Positions 9,086-18,181 of a stretch of 32,333 bases of DNA are shown here, piece by piece. The notes below the pieces were generated by a model. The model searched no databases. It was not told where the DNA came from and was given only the letters and a program-made list of their open reading frames with translations. A program made the position numbers and the translations under genes. The stretch is from positions 53,600 to 85,932 of the forward strand of contig NPFB01000040.1 in the NCBI GenBank assembly GCA_014084085.1. The letters run 5' to 3'. Each line of letters begins with the position of its first letter. The stretch's first letter is position 1. Source of the DNA: Hondaea fermentalgiana (lineage: Eukaryota > Sar > Bigyra > Thraustochytrida > Thraustochytriidae).

Positions 9086-11347
9086 TCAGCGAGCCCCTGA
9101 AGACCTTCGTCGCTGGCGGGTCTGAGTCTGGGCTTGAGACTGACTGTGAGACTGGGTAGATGAGGTAGTCGAGCTCGCCGCAGAGGCCGCACCCCGCGGC
9201 CTCTTTTCCTGAAGCAAGAGCTCGAGCATCTGTACGCTTTGTTCATGATCATCTGTAATTCGTTGCTCCAAAAGGTCGAGTCTCGCAAGTGCATCGCGCA
9301 ATCTGTTATCGAGACTTGCATTATCGATCTTGCGTCCAACGTCCAGCTCGTGCATAGCTCGACGCAGGTCCGCTGAGCACTCTTCGCGTACCATCTCTGC
9401 CCTTTCCTTTGCAAGACGTTCAAAGACCTCCATTTCAGCACCAGTTGGGGCAAGCACGTCCATATGCTCACCTCGCTCGTAGCGCTGCTGGTGCTGGTGC
9501 TGGTGCTGGTCCTGGTGCAGGTGCTGCTTTTTTTCTTGAAAAGTGTCTTGCTTGGCTCGGGCCTCCTCCAAAGAAATTCTCACCTGCACAATCTCTTGCT
9601 GAACGATGTCGAGGGTATCTGCGAGTCGAGGCGTCTCGTTCTGGATCGAGGCAGCTGCATCTTCAAGGGCATAGAGTCGCTGCTCCACATCCGGCTGAAG
9701 TGCAGCTTGGGCTTCATGATACTTGGTCTGAAGATCTCTCTTCTCAGACTCCAGAGAGGCGACCCGTCCGGCGAGGGCTTCTACGAGGTTCATGAGCCTA
9801 CGCTCACTCTCGATACGCGCCTGGATCGCGTTTTCGTCGACCCACTGCAGCTCGTCGTGCAGACTACGAAGGGCTCGTCTCAGTTCACTTTCGCGGCCCA
9901 AGCTCGAAGTTTCGCGTGTCCCTTCGGGATTGTCGTAGGCCAATGCATCGTCATCAAGGTCACCACCCTGAAAGCCACCACCGTCACGAAGCTCTTCCTC
10001 ATCCATGAGCTCTCCTTCGTCATCGTCGTCGACGGCGCCCGAGTATTCTACTCTTTCGCCTCGTCGGGATCCAGAGCGTGCACGATTGTCATCTTCGTAG
10101 TCATAGCTCGCGTACGCATCGTGCTTGTGATCCGAGCGCCGACTTTGAGCCGCAAGCGACCTATCCTGCTCGAAGGAGCGACCAGGACGTTGATCCGAGC
10201 GCGACGACCAATTCCTTTCTTCATCGCGTCTTGCAACGTGGCGTCCTCCACCTTCCCGAATTGGCTGGTCGCGATTTACAGACTTGTAATTGGATCGCGG
10301 TTCGTGATTTTCGTACCGTGCGTTTTCTTGTGAAGACGAAATTCGACGCTCGGAGCGATGAGACTCAGGAAACTTGTAGGAGTGCTCGTCGCCGTCGACG
10401 CGGTATCGGTGGACCCATTCTCCGCGACTACTGTCGCGATGAGCATTCGCATCGCCATCGTCATTCTCCATATCATTTTCGTAAAATCTTTGAGACCTCG
10501 AAAAGCCGGCAGAGTGTGGTCGACGAGAGGCTCGCGCGGAATGGTTTTGGCGCGGCGGTGTGTGGCGAGAAGACTCTTTCACGCGCTGATGTGACGTGTA
10601 TAAGGCAGATCCGGCTGATCGTCGTCTCGCGATGGCTTCTGGGGGCGCAACATGTCGCAAGGCAGACTCGTATGAACGTCTTCGCATGTGCGGACTCCAC
10701 TGAGGCGACAATGGAGAACGGCCTAGCGCCTCGGATCCGCGGATTTGGGGTGCTTTTGATTTAGGACTCAGCCCTGTTCGCGATGGAGATCTCGATGTGG
10801 TCGAATGCGTTGACGATGTTGCTGACTCTGGCGACCGATAGGCGCTGAGAAGTCCTGCTGATCTTCGGCGGGCAGTCGCACCCTGCATTCGTACAGGAGA
10901 GTGATAGGATTGAGAAGACAACGCTGAGGGTGACGACGATACAGTAAGGAGTGGTGCTGGAGACGACGAAGGTTGCGGGGGCGTTCGTACCCGAGAAGCG
11001 CGTTGCTGCTGCCGTATAATTGAGGCAGCGCTCTCAATATCTGTGGAGATCTGTTCGCGCATGAGGTCAAGCTGTTGTCTCAGCGTGGAGACCTCATCTT
11101 CGTCTGCATTAAGCCTGCCAAGTGCCTTTTCCAAGGCTGCGCATGCTTCAACGTGTTTCTTTTGCAGATGTTCGAGCTCTGCGCCTTGAAGATGCTCGAC
11201 GGGACCATGCGATGCTCCAAGCTGGTCTGGAGTCACGCTGCTTTCTGCCCGACTCTCTGTTCCTTGCCCGTTGGCCTCGCTGCTGGACACCGGGACGTCC
11301 TCCTGGCGATCATCGTTGCAGTCGGGGTCGGCGGTTGTTGTTGTCAT
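9086..11347 (-). CDS. Unknown coiled-coil protein with RRxSAG motifs
   Basis: I do not recognise a family. From the first in-frame ATG (11347) the protein has 753 residues. The frame is open to about 11506, but that upstream stretch has no ATG. Three parts are visible. A short helical, coiled-coil-like stretch is at about 50-120. A long Ser/Arg-rich, probably disordered middle is at about 120-490; it changes to an Asp/Glu-rich block near 450-490. A C-terminal coiled coil is at about 490-715, with long runs of heptad-like Leu/Ile/Val spacing, interrupted by a Gln-His stretch (QHQHQHQQ). RRRSAG occurs at about 160 and 241, RRPHSAG at about 275 and RRRSSG at the C-terminus. A cytoskeletal, centrosomal or flagellar role would suit this design but is a guess. 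Confidence 0.7.
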   Translation of the reverse strand: MTTTTADPDCNDDRQEDVPVSSSEANGQGTESRAESSVTPDQLGASHGPVEHLQGAELEHLQKKHVEACAALEKALGRLNADEDEVSTLRQQLDLMREQISTDIESAASIIRQQQRASRVRTPPQPSSSPAPLLTVSSSPSALSSQSYHSPVRMQGATARRRSAGLLSAYRSPESATSSTHSTTSRSPSRTGLSPKSKAPQIRGSEALGRSPLSPQWSPHMRRRSYESALRHVAPPEAIARRRSAGSALYTSHQRVKESSRHTPPRQNHSARASRRPHSAGFSRSQRFYENDMENDDGDANAHRDSSRGEWVHRYRVDGDEHSYKFPESHRSERRISSSQENARYENHEPRSNYKSVNRDQPIREGGGRHVARRDEERNWSSRSDQRPGRSFEQDRSLAAQSRRSDHKHDAYASYDYEDDNRARSGSRRGERVEYSGAVDDDDEGELMDEEELRDGGGFQGGDLDDDALAYDNPEGTRETSSLGRESELRRALRSLHDELQWVDENAIQARIESERRLMNLVEALAGRVASLESEKRDLQTKYHEAQAALQPDVEQRLYALEDAAASIQNETPRLADTLDIVQQEIVQVRISLEEARAKQDTFQEKKQHLHQDQHQHQHQQRYERGEHMDVLAPTGAEMEVFERLAKERAEMVREECSADLRRAMHELDVGRKIDNASLDNRLRDALARLDLLEQRITDDHEQSVQMLELLLQEKRPRGAASAASSTTSSTQSHSQSQAQTQTRQRRRSSGAR

Positions 11348-11656
11348 CCTGTGTGGTCCAAGGAGAGGTGTGTCGGCGAGGGCGCAAAAGCAAGCAGGTA
11401 AGCAGACGGATGACTCGTTCGGGGTCGGCCACGAGTCACTCGATCGATCTTCCCCAAGCCTCTCTGGGCCTTCTCTGCTCAGGACCGCCGCGACGGCCAC
11501 CGTCAAAGATGCTTGCTTGCTTGCTTGCTTGGGCTCGGTTGGTAAAAAATAAATTGCCCGGTAGTCAGAGATAGGCCTAAAACGGTTTTATTCTTTTGTC
11601 AAGAACAGCAATCATGATGAGGTTGTCTAGTACGTAACAAGTGAACAATGAATGAA
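11348..11656. other. Tandem spacer, coiled-coil gene / FHA-F-box gene
   Basis: 309 bp holding the 5' region of the coiled-coil gene and the 3' end of the FHA-F-box gene, both on the minus strand. A GCTT tetranucleotide repeat sits at about 11511-11530. The left part is open in the coiled-coil frame but has no ATG. No other gene is seen. Confidence 0.55.
11511..11530. repeat. GCTT tetranucleotide microsatellite
   Basis: About five uninterrupted GCTT units, roughly 165 bp upstream of the coiled-coil gene's ATG. Confidence 0.85.
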
Positions 11657-13333
11657 TTAGAGGTAAATAGCAGCTCGAGAACCCAAGGCATTGCGAAGCG
11701 TCTGGTGCGCATCTTCCGTAATGAGAGGAAGACTTCCAAACTCTACCATGGTGAGGTTCTTGGAGTAATTGGCGAGATCGTGGATACACGAATCGTCGAG
11801 ATGCTTGCATCCGCTGAGGTCAATTTGCTCGAGGGCTGGGCAACCCTTTGCAATTTTGCTGATGGAACTGCTCGTGATGCTATCACAGGAGCGCACATCC
11901 AGCACACGCAGCAAAGGACAGTGTTTAGCGATGGCAACGATGGCATCATCGTCGATCTTGCATGCAGAGACATCGAGAGCGCGCAAGGTTGCCCCGCATC
12001 CCTCGGCAAGCGCCTCAATCCCGAAATTGGAAATTTTGAAGCAACGATGCACATTGAGACTCTCGAGGCGCTTGCAATGCTGCGCGAGGTGCTTGAGACT
12101 GACGTCAGTCAACTCGAAGCAGCAGTGCACGGTGAAGTGTCGAAGGGTGGCGCCGCAGCCCCGAGCCACAGCCTCCACGCCACGATCGGTGATTTGCCGG
12201 CAGCACATGACCCCGAGCTGCTCGAGTTTGGTGCAGTGGGTCGCAAGGGCCATCATGACCGCATCTGAGACGTTGGCAAAACCAGTCGAGCCAATGTCGA
12301 GCGTGCGGAGATTTTTGCAGACCGAGAGAAGATTAATGAGGGACTCATCATCCATGTTGCAGCACCGGAGATCAAGATGCTCGAGATCGGGGCACTTGGA
12401 CGCCAACTTGGTCAGGCATTTCGACGGCTCTGTATTTGCAACACGCTTGCACGCACGCAGACGCAGCGAGCGAAGTTTGGTACAGTTGTTGGCCAGGATC
12501 TCGACGGACTTTGTGGCGATGCGCGAGCAGCCGCTCAGGTCCAGAGACTCCAGGTTTCGCGTGTAATGGGCAATCATCTCTACGCGGTCGTCAATCATGT
12601 TGTAGCACCCCGCCGCGTTAATGTGGCGCACATTGCGACACCTCCGCAAGAGCCACTCGACATGTTCTTGATTCCAGCGATGGTCCCAGCGGATATAGGA
12701 GATCTGCTGCAGGACCAAGTTGTTTTTGTGAAAGAATGTGCTGCAGACTTCACGGGAGTGGAAGACCTCTGCCATTTCCAAAAAGGAGCACAGAAGCGGC
12801 CACATGTCACCTCCCATGACTGTAAAGAGTCGACAATCGTCGTTGGGTCCCTTGGCGTCGGGGTCCAGCCGGCTTTTCTTGCGGGTGTCGACGCCCGTCT
12901 CGACGTCAGTTTCGTCTTCGCCGCCGCCGCCGCGCGACACGGACAGGGTATCGTACAGAGGCGAGCCGTCTTCGGCGTCGCCATCTGCGCCCGGGTCTGC
13001 ATCGTCGTTGCCATCGAGGCGCTGTGTCGGGTCATTCGCGAGAGCATAGGCATCAGAAGACGACGAGGATATGTCGCGAGACGCGCGCTTTGATGCGCGG
13101 CGCTTCCGATGCCTCGATGACGGTGGCGCACCTGCCACCTCTGCGAGTGCGTGCGGTGGCGAAGTCGTGGTCGCTGCGGCAAAATAGAATTCGGGTGCAA
13201 ACTGCATGAGCTGAGGTTGAGGCTGATCGCTCGTGCCCCCGCCCATTGTAGAAACCACTTCGTACTCTGGGCGGGCCGCTGACGGTGCTGAGGATGACGA
13301 CGAGGAAGAGGCTTGCTGCTGCTGTTGTTGTTG

Positions 13334-13364
<31 letters not shown>

Positions 13365-13991
13365 TGTTGCTGCTGAAATTGCTGAAACTGTTGAATTTGC
13401 TGTTGCATTTGCTGTTGCTGCTGTTGCGGCTGCATGTTTCGCGGTTTCGTTGCGTCTCGTAGCATTTGGGCAAGAAGAACAGCTGCATCGTCGTGACGAA
13501 TGGTGTTTTGCGAGGTCCCAGTGGAAGCTCCGGCCATGCCGACCTGAGAAGGAGACGAATTCGCTTGCACGGCCTGCATGACTGGAGCGGTCATTTGGGG
13601 AGTCAGGTTCGGGGCGCCAGGCGCAGAGACAGCCACAGGAACTGCCCCTGGGGGGATGGGGCCACCCGTGGCGACAAAAAAGGAGGGCGGTCCAGACCTC
13701 GAGGGACTATTGTTATTGCTGTTGTTGTTGCCGCTGTTGTTGTTGTTATTATTGCTGCTGCTGCTCGCATTGTTGTCATTGTTGCCGCCGCTGTTATCAC
13801 CATTGCTATGGACACTGCCTTGGGCTTTGTTGTTGTTGTTATCGTTGTTGTTCACGTTGTCTCTGGCAGGCGCAGGGGAAGGCGAATTGGAAGCAACAAA
13901 CTGTCGTTGCAACTCCATCAAATGCGAGTGTTGCATGCTGTTCATGATGCCAATGTTATATCGCACATGGTTGTGGCCATCAGGCTGCTGC

Positions 13992-14044
<53 letters not shown>

Positions 14045-14899
14045 TCTTAAAACAGAATGCCGCTGCGTGGCCTCTGCGACAGAAAGGCCCACGCTTGATG
14101 GCGGGGCAGTTCCTGGCCTCGCTGCAGGGGGCGAAGTATGCATGGGATACGAAGCGAGCGTGTGCTGATGATACTGGTCGACCTCGGGCGTACGCGGTCT
14201 ACGTCCTTGCATGGTCTCATTCGCGTTTCCCCCGAACGGACCAGCGGGGAGTTGCACCTGAGAGCCAAACATGAGAGGCGGCGTGCGCGCCACATTGGTA
14301 GAACGGCTAAGGCGCGCTCGCGTCGACCCGGAAGCATGTCCCGACTGGCTCCCGTCAACGATATTATGGTGACCGCCCGACCGAGAGGACGATGCATGCT
14401 GCCCGGATGGGAAGCGACCGCGACGTTTCGTGCGCCGGGAACGTTGACGCCCAATGGATTGCTTTTCGAAACGCTGAGCCTCCTTTGAGTCAGGAGGGTA
14501 AATAATAAACTCGTACTCGAGAAAGAAGGAGTGCTGTGGATTGCCAAAGAAGATACGGTCTCCTTGACGGAGCCGCCGCGGGTCTTCGGGCGTGAGTTTC
14601 TCTCCATTGACGAAGACACCGTTGACAGATTTGTTGTCTTTCACTTGCCACCACGTCTCGAGCTCTTCCTTGATGCCTTCGGAGGTGAGGACCCGCGTCT
14701 TTTCGCCCTTGCAGTGCTCGAACTTGGCGTGCACGCGCGAGAGAAAACTCGGGTGCTCGTCGACATACAAGAAAACGTCGCAGATCTCTCCATTGCGGCC
14801 CACCTTCATCTCGGAGGGCTCATCGTTGCGTCCGGGCAGGCGGAACGAGGTGGGCGTCGCGCCGCCGACGGGGCGCTTCAGCCGCAGAACGGCCGTCAT
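11657..14899 (-). CDS. FHA domain + poly-Q/N + F-box + leucine-rich repeat protein
   Basis: 1080 residues, starting at an ATG in good context with no intron needed. An FHA domain (about 13-133) keeps every key residue for phosphothreonine binding: Gly34-Arg35, Ser54-x-x-His57 and Ser91-x-Asn93-Gly94. A long disordered middle (about 140-690) carries poly-Gln (about 285-305 and 487-530) and Asn/Ser-rich tracts (about 346-395). A diverged F-box follows at about 695-735 (MWPLLCSFLEMAEVFHSREV, then CSTFF). The rest, to about 1070, is Cys-containing leucine-rich repeats of the FBXL2/FBXL20/GRR1 type, such as LESLDLSGCSRI and LRVLDVRSCDSI. F-box/LRR proteins are substrate receptors of SCF (SKP1-cullin-F-box) ubiquitin ligases, so this is probably a phosphorylation-dependent receptor. 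The fused FHA is unusual. The F-box is the least certain part. Confidence 0.88.
13310..13440. repeat. CTG/TTG trinucleotide tract encoding poly-Gln
   Basis: Coding repeat in the FHA-F-box gene. On the minus strand it is a mix of CAG and CAA codons, giving Gln runs broken by Phe, Met and Ile. Mixed codons usually make such tracts more stable than pure CAG. Confidence 0.9.
13717..13860. repeat. GTT-rich tract encoding Asn/Ser-rich sequence
   Basis: Coding repeat in the same gene. On the minus strand AAC/AAT codons alternate with Ser and Gly codons, giving an Asn-rich segment at about residues 346-395. Confidence 0.85.
13985..14046. repeat. CTG/TTG trinucleotide tract encoding poly-Gln
   Basis: Coding repeat of about 20 consecutive Gln codons (CAG and CAA mixed) at about residues 285-305 of the FHA-F-box protein. 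Confidence 0.9.
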
Positions 14900-15036
14900 G
14901 GCTCTTTCTTTCTTTCGCTCACGCCTCCGCGCCCCTCTCCTCGCCGAGCTCGCGTCGCGTCGCTGCGCGGCGCTCGCTGTGCGGCGCTCGCTGCGCGCCC
15001 TCCCGCGAGCCCCCGCTCCTCTGCACGCGTGCTAGC

Positions 15037-15180
15037 GTGGAAGCGTGCAAGCGAGCGAACGAGCGTGCGAGCGTGCAAGCGAGCGTGCGAGTCTGCTCCC
15101 TTTCTCGCTCTGCCCGTCCGCACGCACGTCCGTCGCCCGGGTCGGTCGCTCGCTCGCTCGCTCCTCTCGCGCGCGCGCGC
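15037..15180. repeat. GCGAGC/GCGTGC low-complexity array
   Basis: Imperfect array of GCGAGC, GCGTGC and CGCTCG words about 140-280 bp upstream of the FHA-F-box start codon. A shorter, similar array lies upstream of PurD near 31956-32000. Confidence 0.7.
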
Positions 15181-15993
15181 TCTTCGCGCTCGCGCCGGCG
15201 CTCGCGCTGTCCTCGCCGCGGCCTTCCGCGCGCCGCTCTCGCCGCCGCCTGCGCTCGCGGCCTCGTCTTCTGGGCTCTGCCGGGCTCGCGGGTCGCGTGC
15301 GGGTCCACGCCGGCGACGTCGCCGCCCGGGCTGGAGAGAAGAGGCGAGGGGCGAGAACAGTCGGGAATAGACGCGAGTAGTCGAGAATAGGCGGGAACAA
15401 TGGAGAATGGGCTAACAGGCAGGAAGAAAGAAAGAAGGGAGCGCCGAAGGAGCGCAAGCAGAAGGAAGGGAGAAAGCAGGCGCCAGGCTGCGCCTCTTCG
15501 ACTTGTCGCCTTGGCTTGGCTCAGCCTACCTCACCGCTCCGTTCCGCGCGAAAACGACGCGGCGCGGCGCGACGCGGCGCGACGCCGGAGGGAGATCGGC
15601 CTGCGCGAGCGAGCGCGCGCGTGCGGAGGCGCGGGTGGAGCTGGAGGGCGCGGGAGGGCGGGCGGGTCCTGGCGGATGGGGGGATCTGGTCGATCCGGTT
15701 TGAATCTGATCAGCCAGGCTGAGCTGCAGCTCGCCGACCGAGCCTGCCGCTTCGAGCGCGGGACGCAGCGGAGGCGCCGGCGGCGCGAAGGCGCGGGCCT
15801 GCGGAGCTCCGGCGGGACGGCGCGCGGGAGCCAGCCAGCCAGCGAGCGGGCAAGCGAGCGGGGCGCGCGCGGGGGTCCTCTTCTGTTTCCGGTCTGCGAG
15901 GGGTCGGGCGAGGCCGGGCGCCTCGTTTCGGGTAGGTAAGCGCTACGGATCTGTACCGGTGGGGCCGGCAGAGGAACGGGGACGGGCGCGCGA

Positions 15994-16055
15994 GTTTGCG
16001 CCCGTAAAGGGCGGATAAAAGGGGGTTTGCGACCGCAAAGGGCGTAAAGTTTGCG
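15994..16055. repeat. Short direct repeats, GTTTGCGnCCGnAAAGGGCG
   Basis: Two 20-bp copies at 15994-16013 and 16025-16044 differ at two positions. A third, partial copy (GTTTGCG) begins at 16049. Each copy contains a small self-complementary GCCC..GGGC or CGACC..GGGCG-like core. Function unknown; a promoter element is possible. Confidence 0.6.
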
Positions 16056-16631
16056 CGCATCGGAACCCTTTGCCGGGGCGTGAAACAGTCGGGCTGTGGG
16101 GGATGGGTCACTTGCGCGGCCGCGGCACAAGTCGGAGTTGAGGCGACCAAGGGGCGAGCGGCGGGCGAGCCTCGGAGAAAGGAGCCCCCCCTCCCACACC
16201 GTGCGAGTGAATGGTGAGTGAGAGTCTTCGAGAGCGACTGCGACATGCGAGCACCACTCTCGGAGCGCATTGGCACACAGGTCCCATGCTTTCTTTTTGT
16301 ACTCTCAAGAGTGAATATGTCCATTCCTTTACATGTTAGCTATCCATCTTAGTGTGGAAGGGAGCAGCAGCCGGCAGCTGCAGCCAGGAAGGAAGGTCGC
16401 TTTTTCATTCTTCCAAAGACATTTATATACCAGTATTCAGGAGGCAGTTGTGTTGCGATCATCATGAATAAATGTTGTTCAAGCTGCAGCTACCGACTCC
16501 AATTGGCTCTGCTTCTCCATTTTCCCTTTCCTTTCATTTATGGTGATTATTATTGGGCACCCAGGTAGTCAGTCAGTCCATTCGCATCTTATTCCAGAAA
16601 AAAAGATAAGATAAAAGTAAAGTCAGGCAAA

Positions 16632-17339
16632 CTAAGCATTGACGCCAGCGACAGTACCGACCGCAGAGGCATCACCAGCAGCATCGTCCATCTCAAGGGA
16701 GGCGAGCACGGGGCTCAAGGCGTCTCGCAGACGTCCCAGCTCTTCGCGCAAAACACGCGTAGAAGCATCGCGGCCAGCAGCAGCCACAATGTACCCGTCA
16801 CACAATTTCATCGCGCCAATGCGACCTGATTCGCAGTTCAAGACGAGCATGTCGAGATCACCTCCCTGAATGCGCGCGCCAGCATGTTGGTAGTCATTCC
16901 ACAGGTTGGAGAGAATCGCGGCCTGGACCTGTATTTCGTTAGATAAGAGCAAAGAAACAATACTAAACGTCAGCTTCCGTACGTCTCTCATACATGACAC
17001 GACCCGGTCTCTTCTCGGAGGCCCTTTTCGGAGGCCCTTTTCGGATGCCCTTTTCTGTTCCTTTCTCATTTTATTTCTTCTTCTTTTTTCAAACGTACCT
17101 CCGTGCTTGACATTCTTGCACTCGGCAACTTGGCTGACCCAAGGAGACTTCCGTCCTCGAGCATCAGTCTTTGCGCGTGTTTCAACATGTTAGCCTTTTT
17201 TTCTGAGGATTTGGTCCAGCTCAACACCTCGCCGTCGCAGAGCATTCCATCATCGCCTCGGATCTACTTACAGTGAAGACTCAATCCCATTATGATTAAC
17301 CTGCTCGAGCACCCTGGGAATCGCTCTGGCCTTGATCAT
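16632..17339 (-). CDS. LAMTOR2: LAMTOR2 (p14) roadblock-domain Ragulator subunit, three exons
   Basis: The coding sequence joins 17272-17339, 17099-17168 and 16632-16928, giving 144 residues. LAMTOR2 is a roadblock/LC7-fold subunit of Ragulator, which anchors Rag GTPases and MAPK/mTORC1 signalling on late endosomes or lysosomes. Exon 1 reads MIKARAIPRVLEQVNHNG.. and exon 2 continues LMLEDGSLLGSAKL, matching the start of animal LAMTOR2 in order and spacing. Exon 3 has VQAAILSNLWNDYQ, LDMLVLNCESGRIGAMKL and a helical end. Human LAMTOR2 has 125 residues; the extra length is mostly a C-terminal tail. Both junctions keep frame: phase 2 with donor GTAAGT, and phase 0 with donor GTACGT. Without the two upstream exons the gene would look like a truncated fragment. 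It diverges from the bromodomain gene. Confidence 0.9.
16929..17098 (-). other. LAMTOR2 intron 2 (170 bp)
   Basis: On the minus strand it begins GTACGT and ends ATACAG, with CTAAC about 10 bases before the acceptor as a likely branch point. Removing it joins codons for ..SSTE and VQAA.. in phase 0. Confidence 0.85.
17169..17271 (-). other. LAMTOR2 intron 1 (103 bp)
   Basis: On the minus strand it begins GTAAGT and ends GCAAAG, with GCTAAC about 20 bases before the acceptor as branch point. It splits a Leu codon (CT|A). An alternative acceptor (CCTCAG, near 17205) would insert extra residues that animal LAMTOR2 lacks, so it is not preferred. Confidence 0.8.
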
Positions 17340-17375
17340 CTTCTCCTGGAAGCGCACTTCGCGACGCTGACGAGC

Positions 17376-17421
17376 TATAGCTAGCTAGCTAGCTTGCTAC
17401 CTTGCTGTAGCTGTAGCTGTA
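17376..17421. repeat. TAGC and TGTAGC microsatellites
   Basis: A TAGC run, then three TGTAGC-like units, lie just upstream of the LAMTOR2 start codon. Confidence 0.8.
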
Positions 17422-17833
17422 AAATCAAGCGGGCTGTTGGCGCGCGTTTGGCTTTTCGCGCCCTCTTCCGCCTCCTGCAGGGTATCGCGCCAGCCGCGGG
17501 GCGTGCGCGCGCAGCGACAAAGCGCAAGAGCACTCCTTGCGCGCGCGCCCTCGTCTCTCTCCTGCGCAGCGGCCGCACGCGCAGCGGTCTCGTCAACTAG
17601 GTCTGGGTTTGCGTCTTTGCCGAGTCTCACATCATGGCGGATCGGGTTTATCGGGGAATCTTGTTTTTTTCAAAGTAGAACGGATTTCACTACATTTCGA
17701 CCTCAAACATCGGAACGGCAAGAGAACGGACGCGAGCGCGATGATTCGCCGACGCGCAAATCCGCTTCGCACGGCGTGCTCGAGGTCGAGCCCGCGCGCG
17801 ACGCTCGGCGGGGCCGCGGCGGCGCCCGGCCGC

Positions 17834-17933
17834 NNNNNNNNNNNNNNNNNNNNNNNNNNNNNNNNNNNNNNNNNNNNNNNNNNNNNNNNNNNNNNNNNNN
17901 NNNNNNNNNNNNNNNNNNNNNNNNNNNNNNNNN
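17834..17933. other. Assembly gap, 100 Ns
   Basis: Exactly 100 undetermined bases, the usual placeholder for a gap of unknown size. The flanks are very GC-rich. The true distance between LAMTOR2 and the bromodomain gene is therefore unknown. Confidence 0.99.
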
Positions 17934-18181
17934 AGCACGGCGATCGTGTCGACCTCGGAGACCCCTCTGTCCCTTGTGGCGCGTCGCAACCCAGCGGCTG
18001 GCGCGGCACAGCGGTTTGGGAGGGCGCAAGACGACTTTTTGAAAAACAACTCGCTTGCCTGGCCGCGCCGCGCGCGAACGCCCCGAGGGGAGGCGAAGGG
18101 AGGGCGAGCGCGCGCGAGCGCACGGTCACGCAAGGGCTGCGATAGGTTCTAGACCCGCGCACGTGCGCGAGAAAAGAAAAG

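Larger units (their letters stand above)
14900..16631. other. 1.7 kb GC-rich spacer, FHA-F-box gene / LAMTOR2
   Basis: Longest non-coding stretch. From 14900 to about 15350 it is built of GCGAGC/GCGTGC-like repetition, presumably promoter and 5' UTR of the FHA-F-box gene. From 15540 to 15870 it has GGCGCG and CCAG/CGAG repetition. Near 15994-16080 are related TTTGCG..AAAGGGCG units. From about 16300 to 16631 it is AT-richer and is probably the LAMTOR2 3' UTR. Reading frames here follow the GC skew, change frame and show no family resemblance, so none is called as a gene. Confidence 0.55.
17340..18181. promoter_or_regulatory. Divergent region LAMTOR2 / bromodomain gene, with gap
   Basis: 842 bp including 100 Ns. 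The left part has short TAGC and TGTAGC microsatellites (about 17376-17420) and a GCGCAAG..CTTGCGC inverted repeat (17522-17542). A short open frame with a good start context begins at 17633 (ATGGCGG) and stops after about 14 codons. No real gene is seen, but sequence is missing. Confidence 0.5.

Noticed and set aside
15531..16324. Pro/Arg/Ala-rich open frames in the long spacer
   Set aside because: Overlapping frames on both strands with composition dictated by simple GC repeats. No domain, no consistent codon pattern and no homology are recognised.
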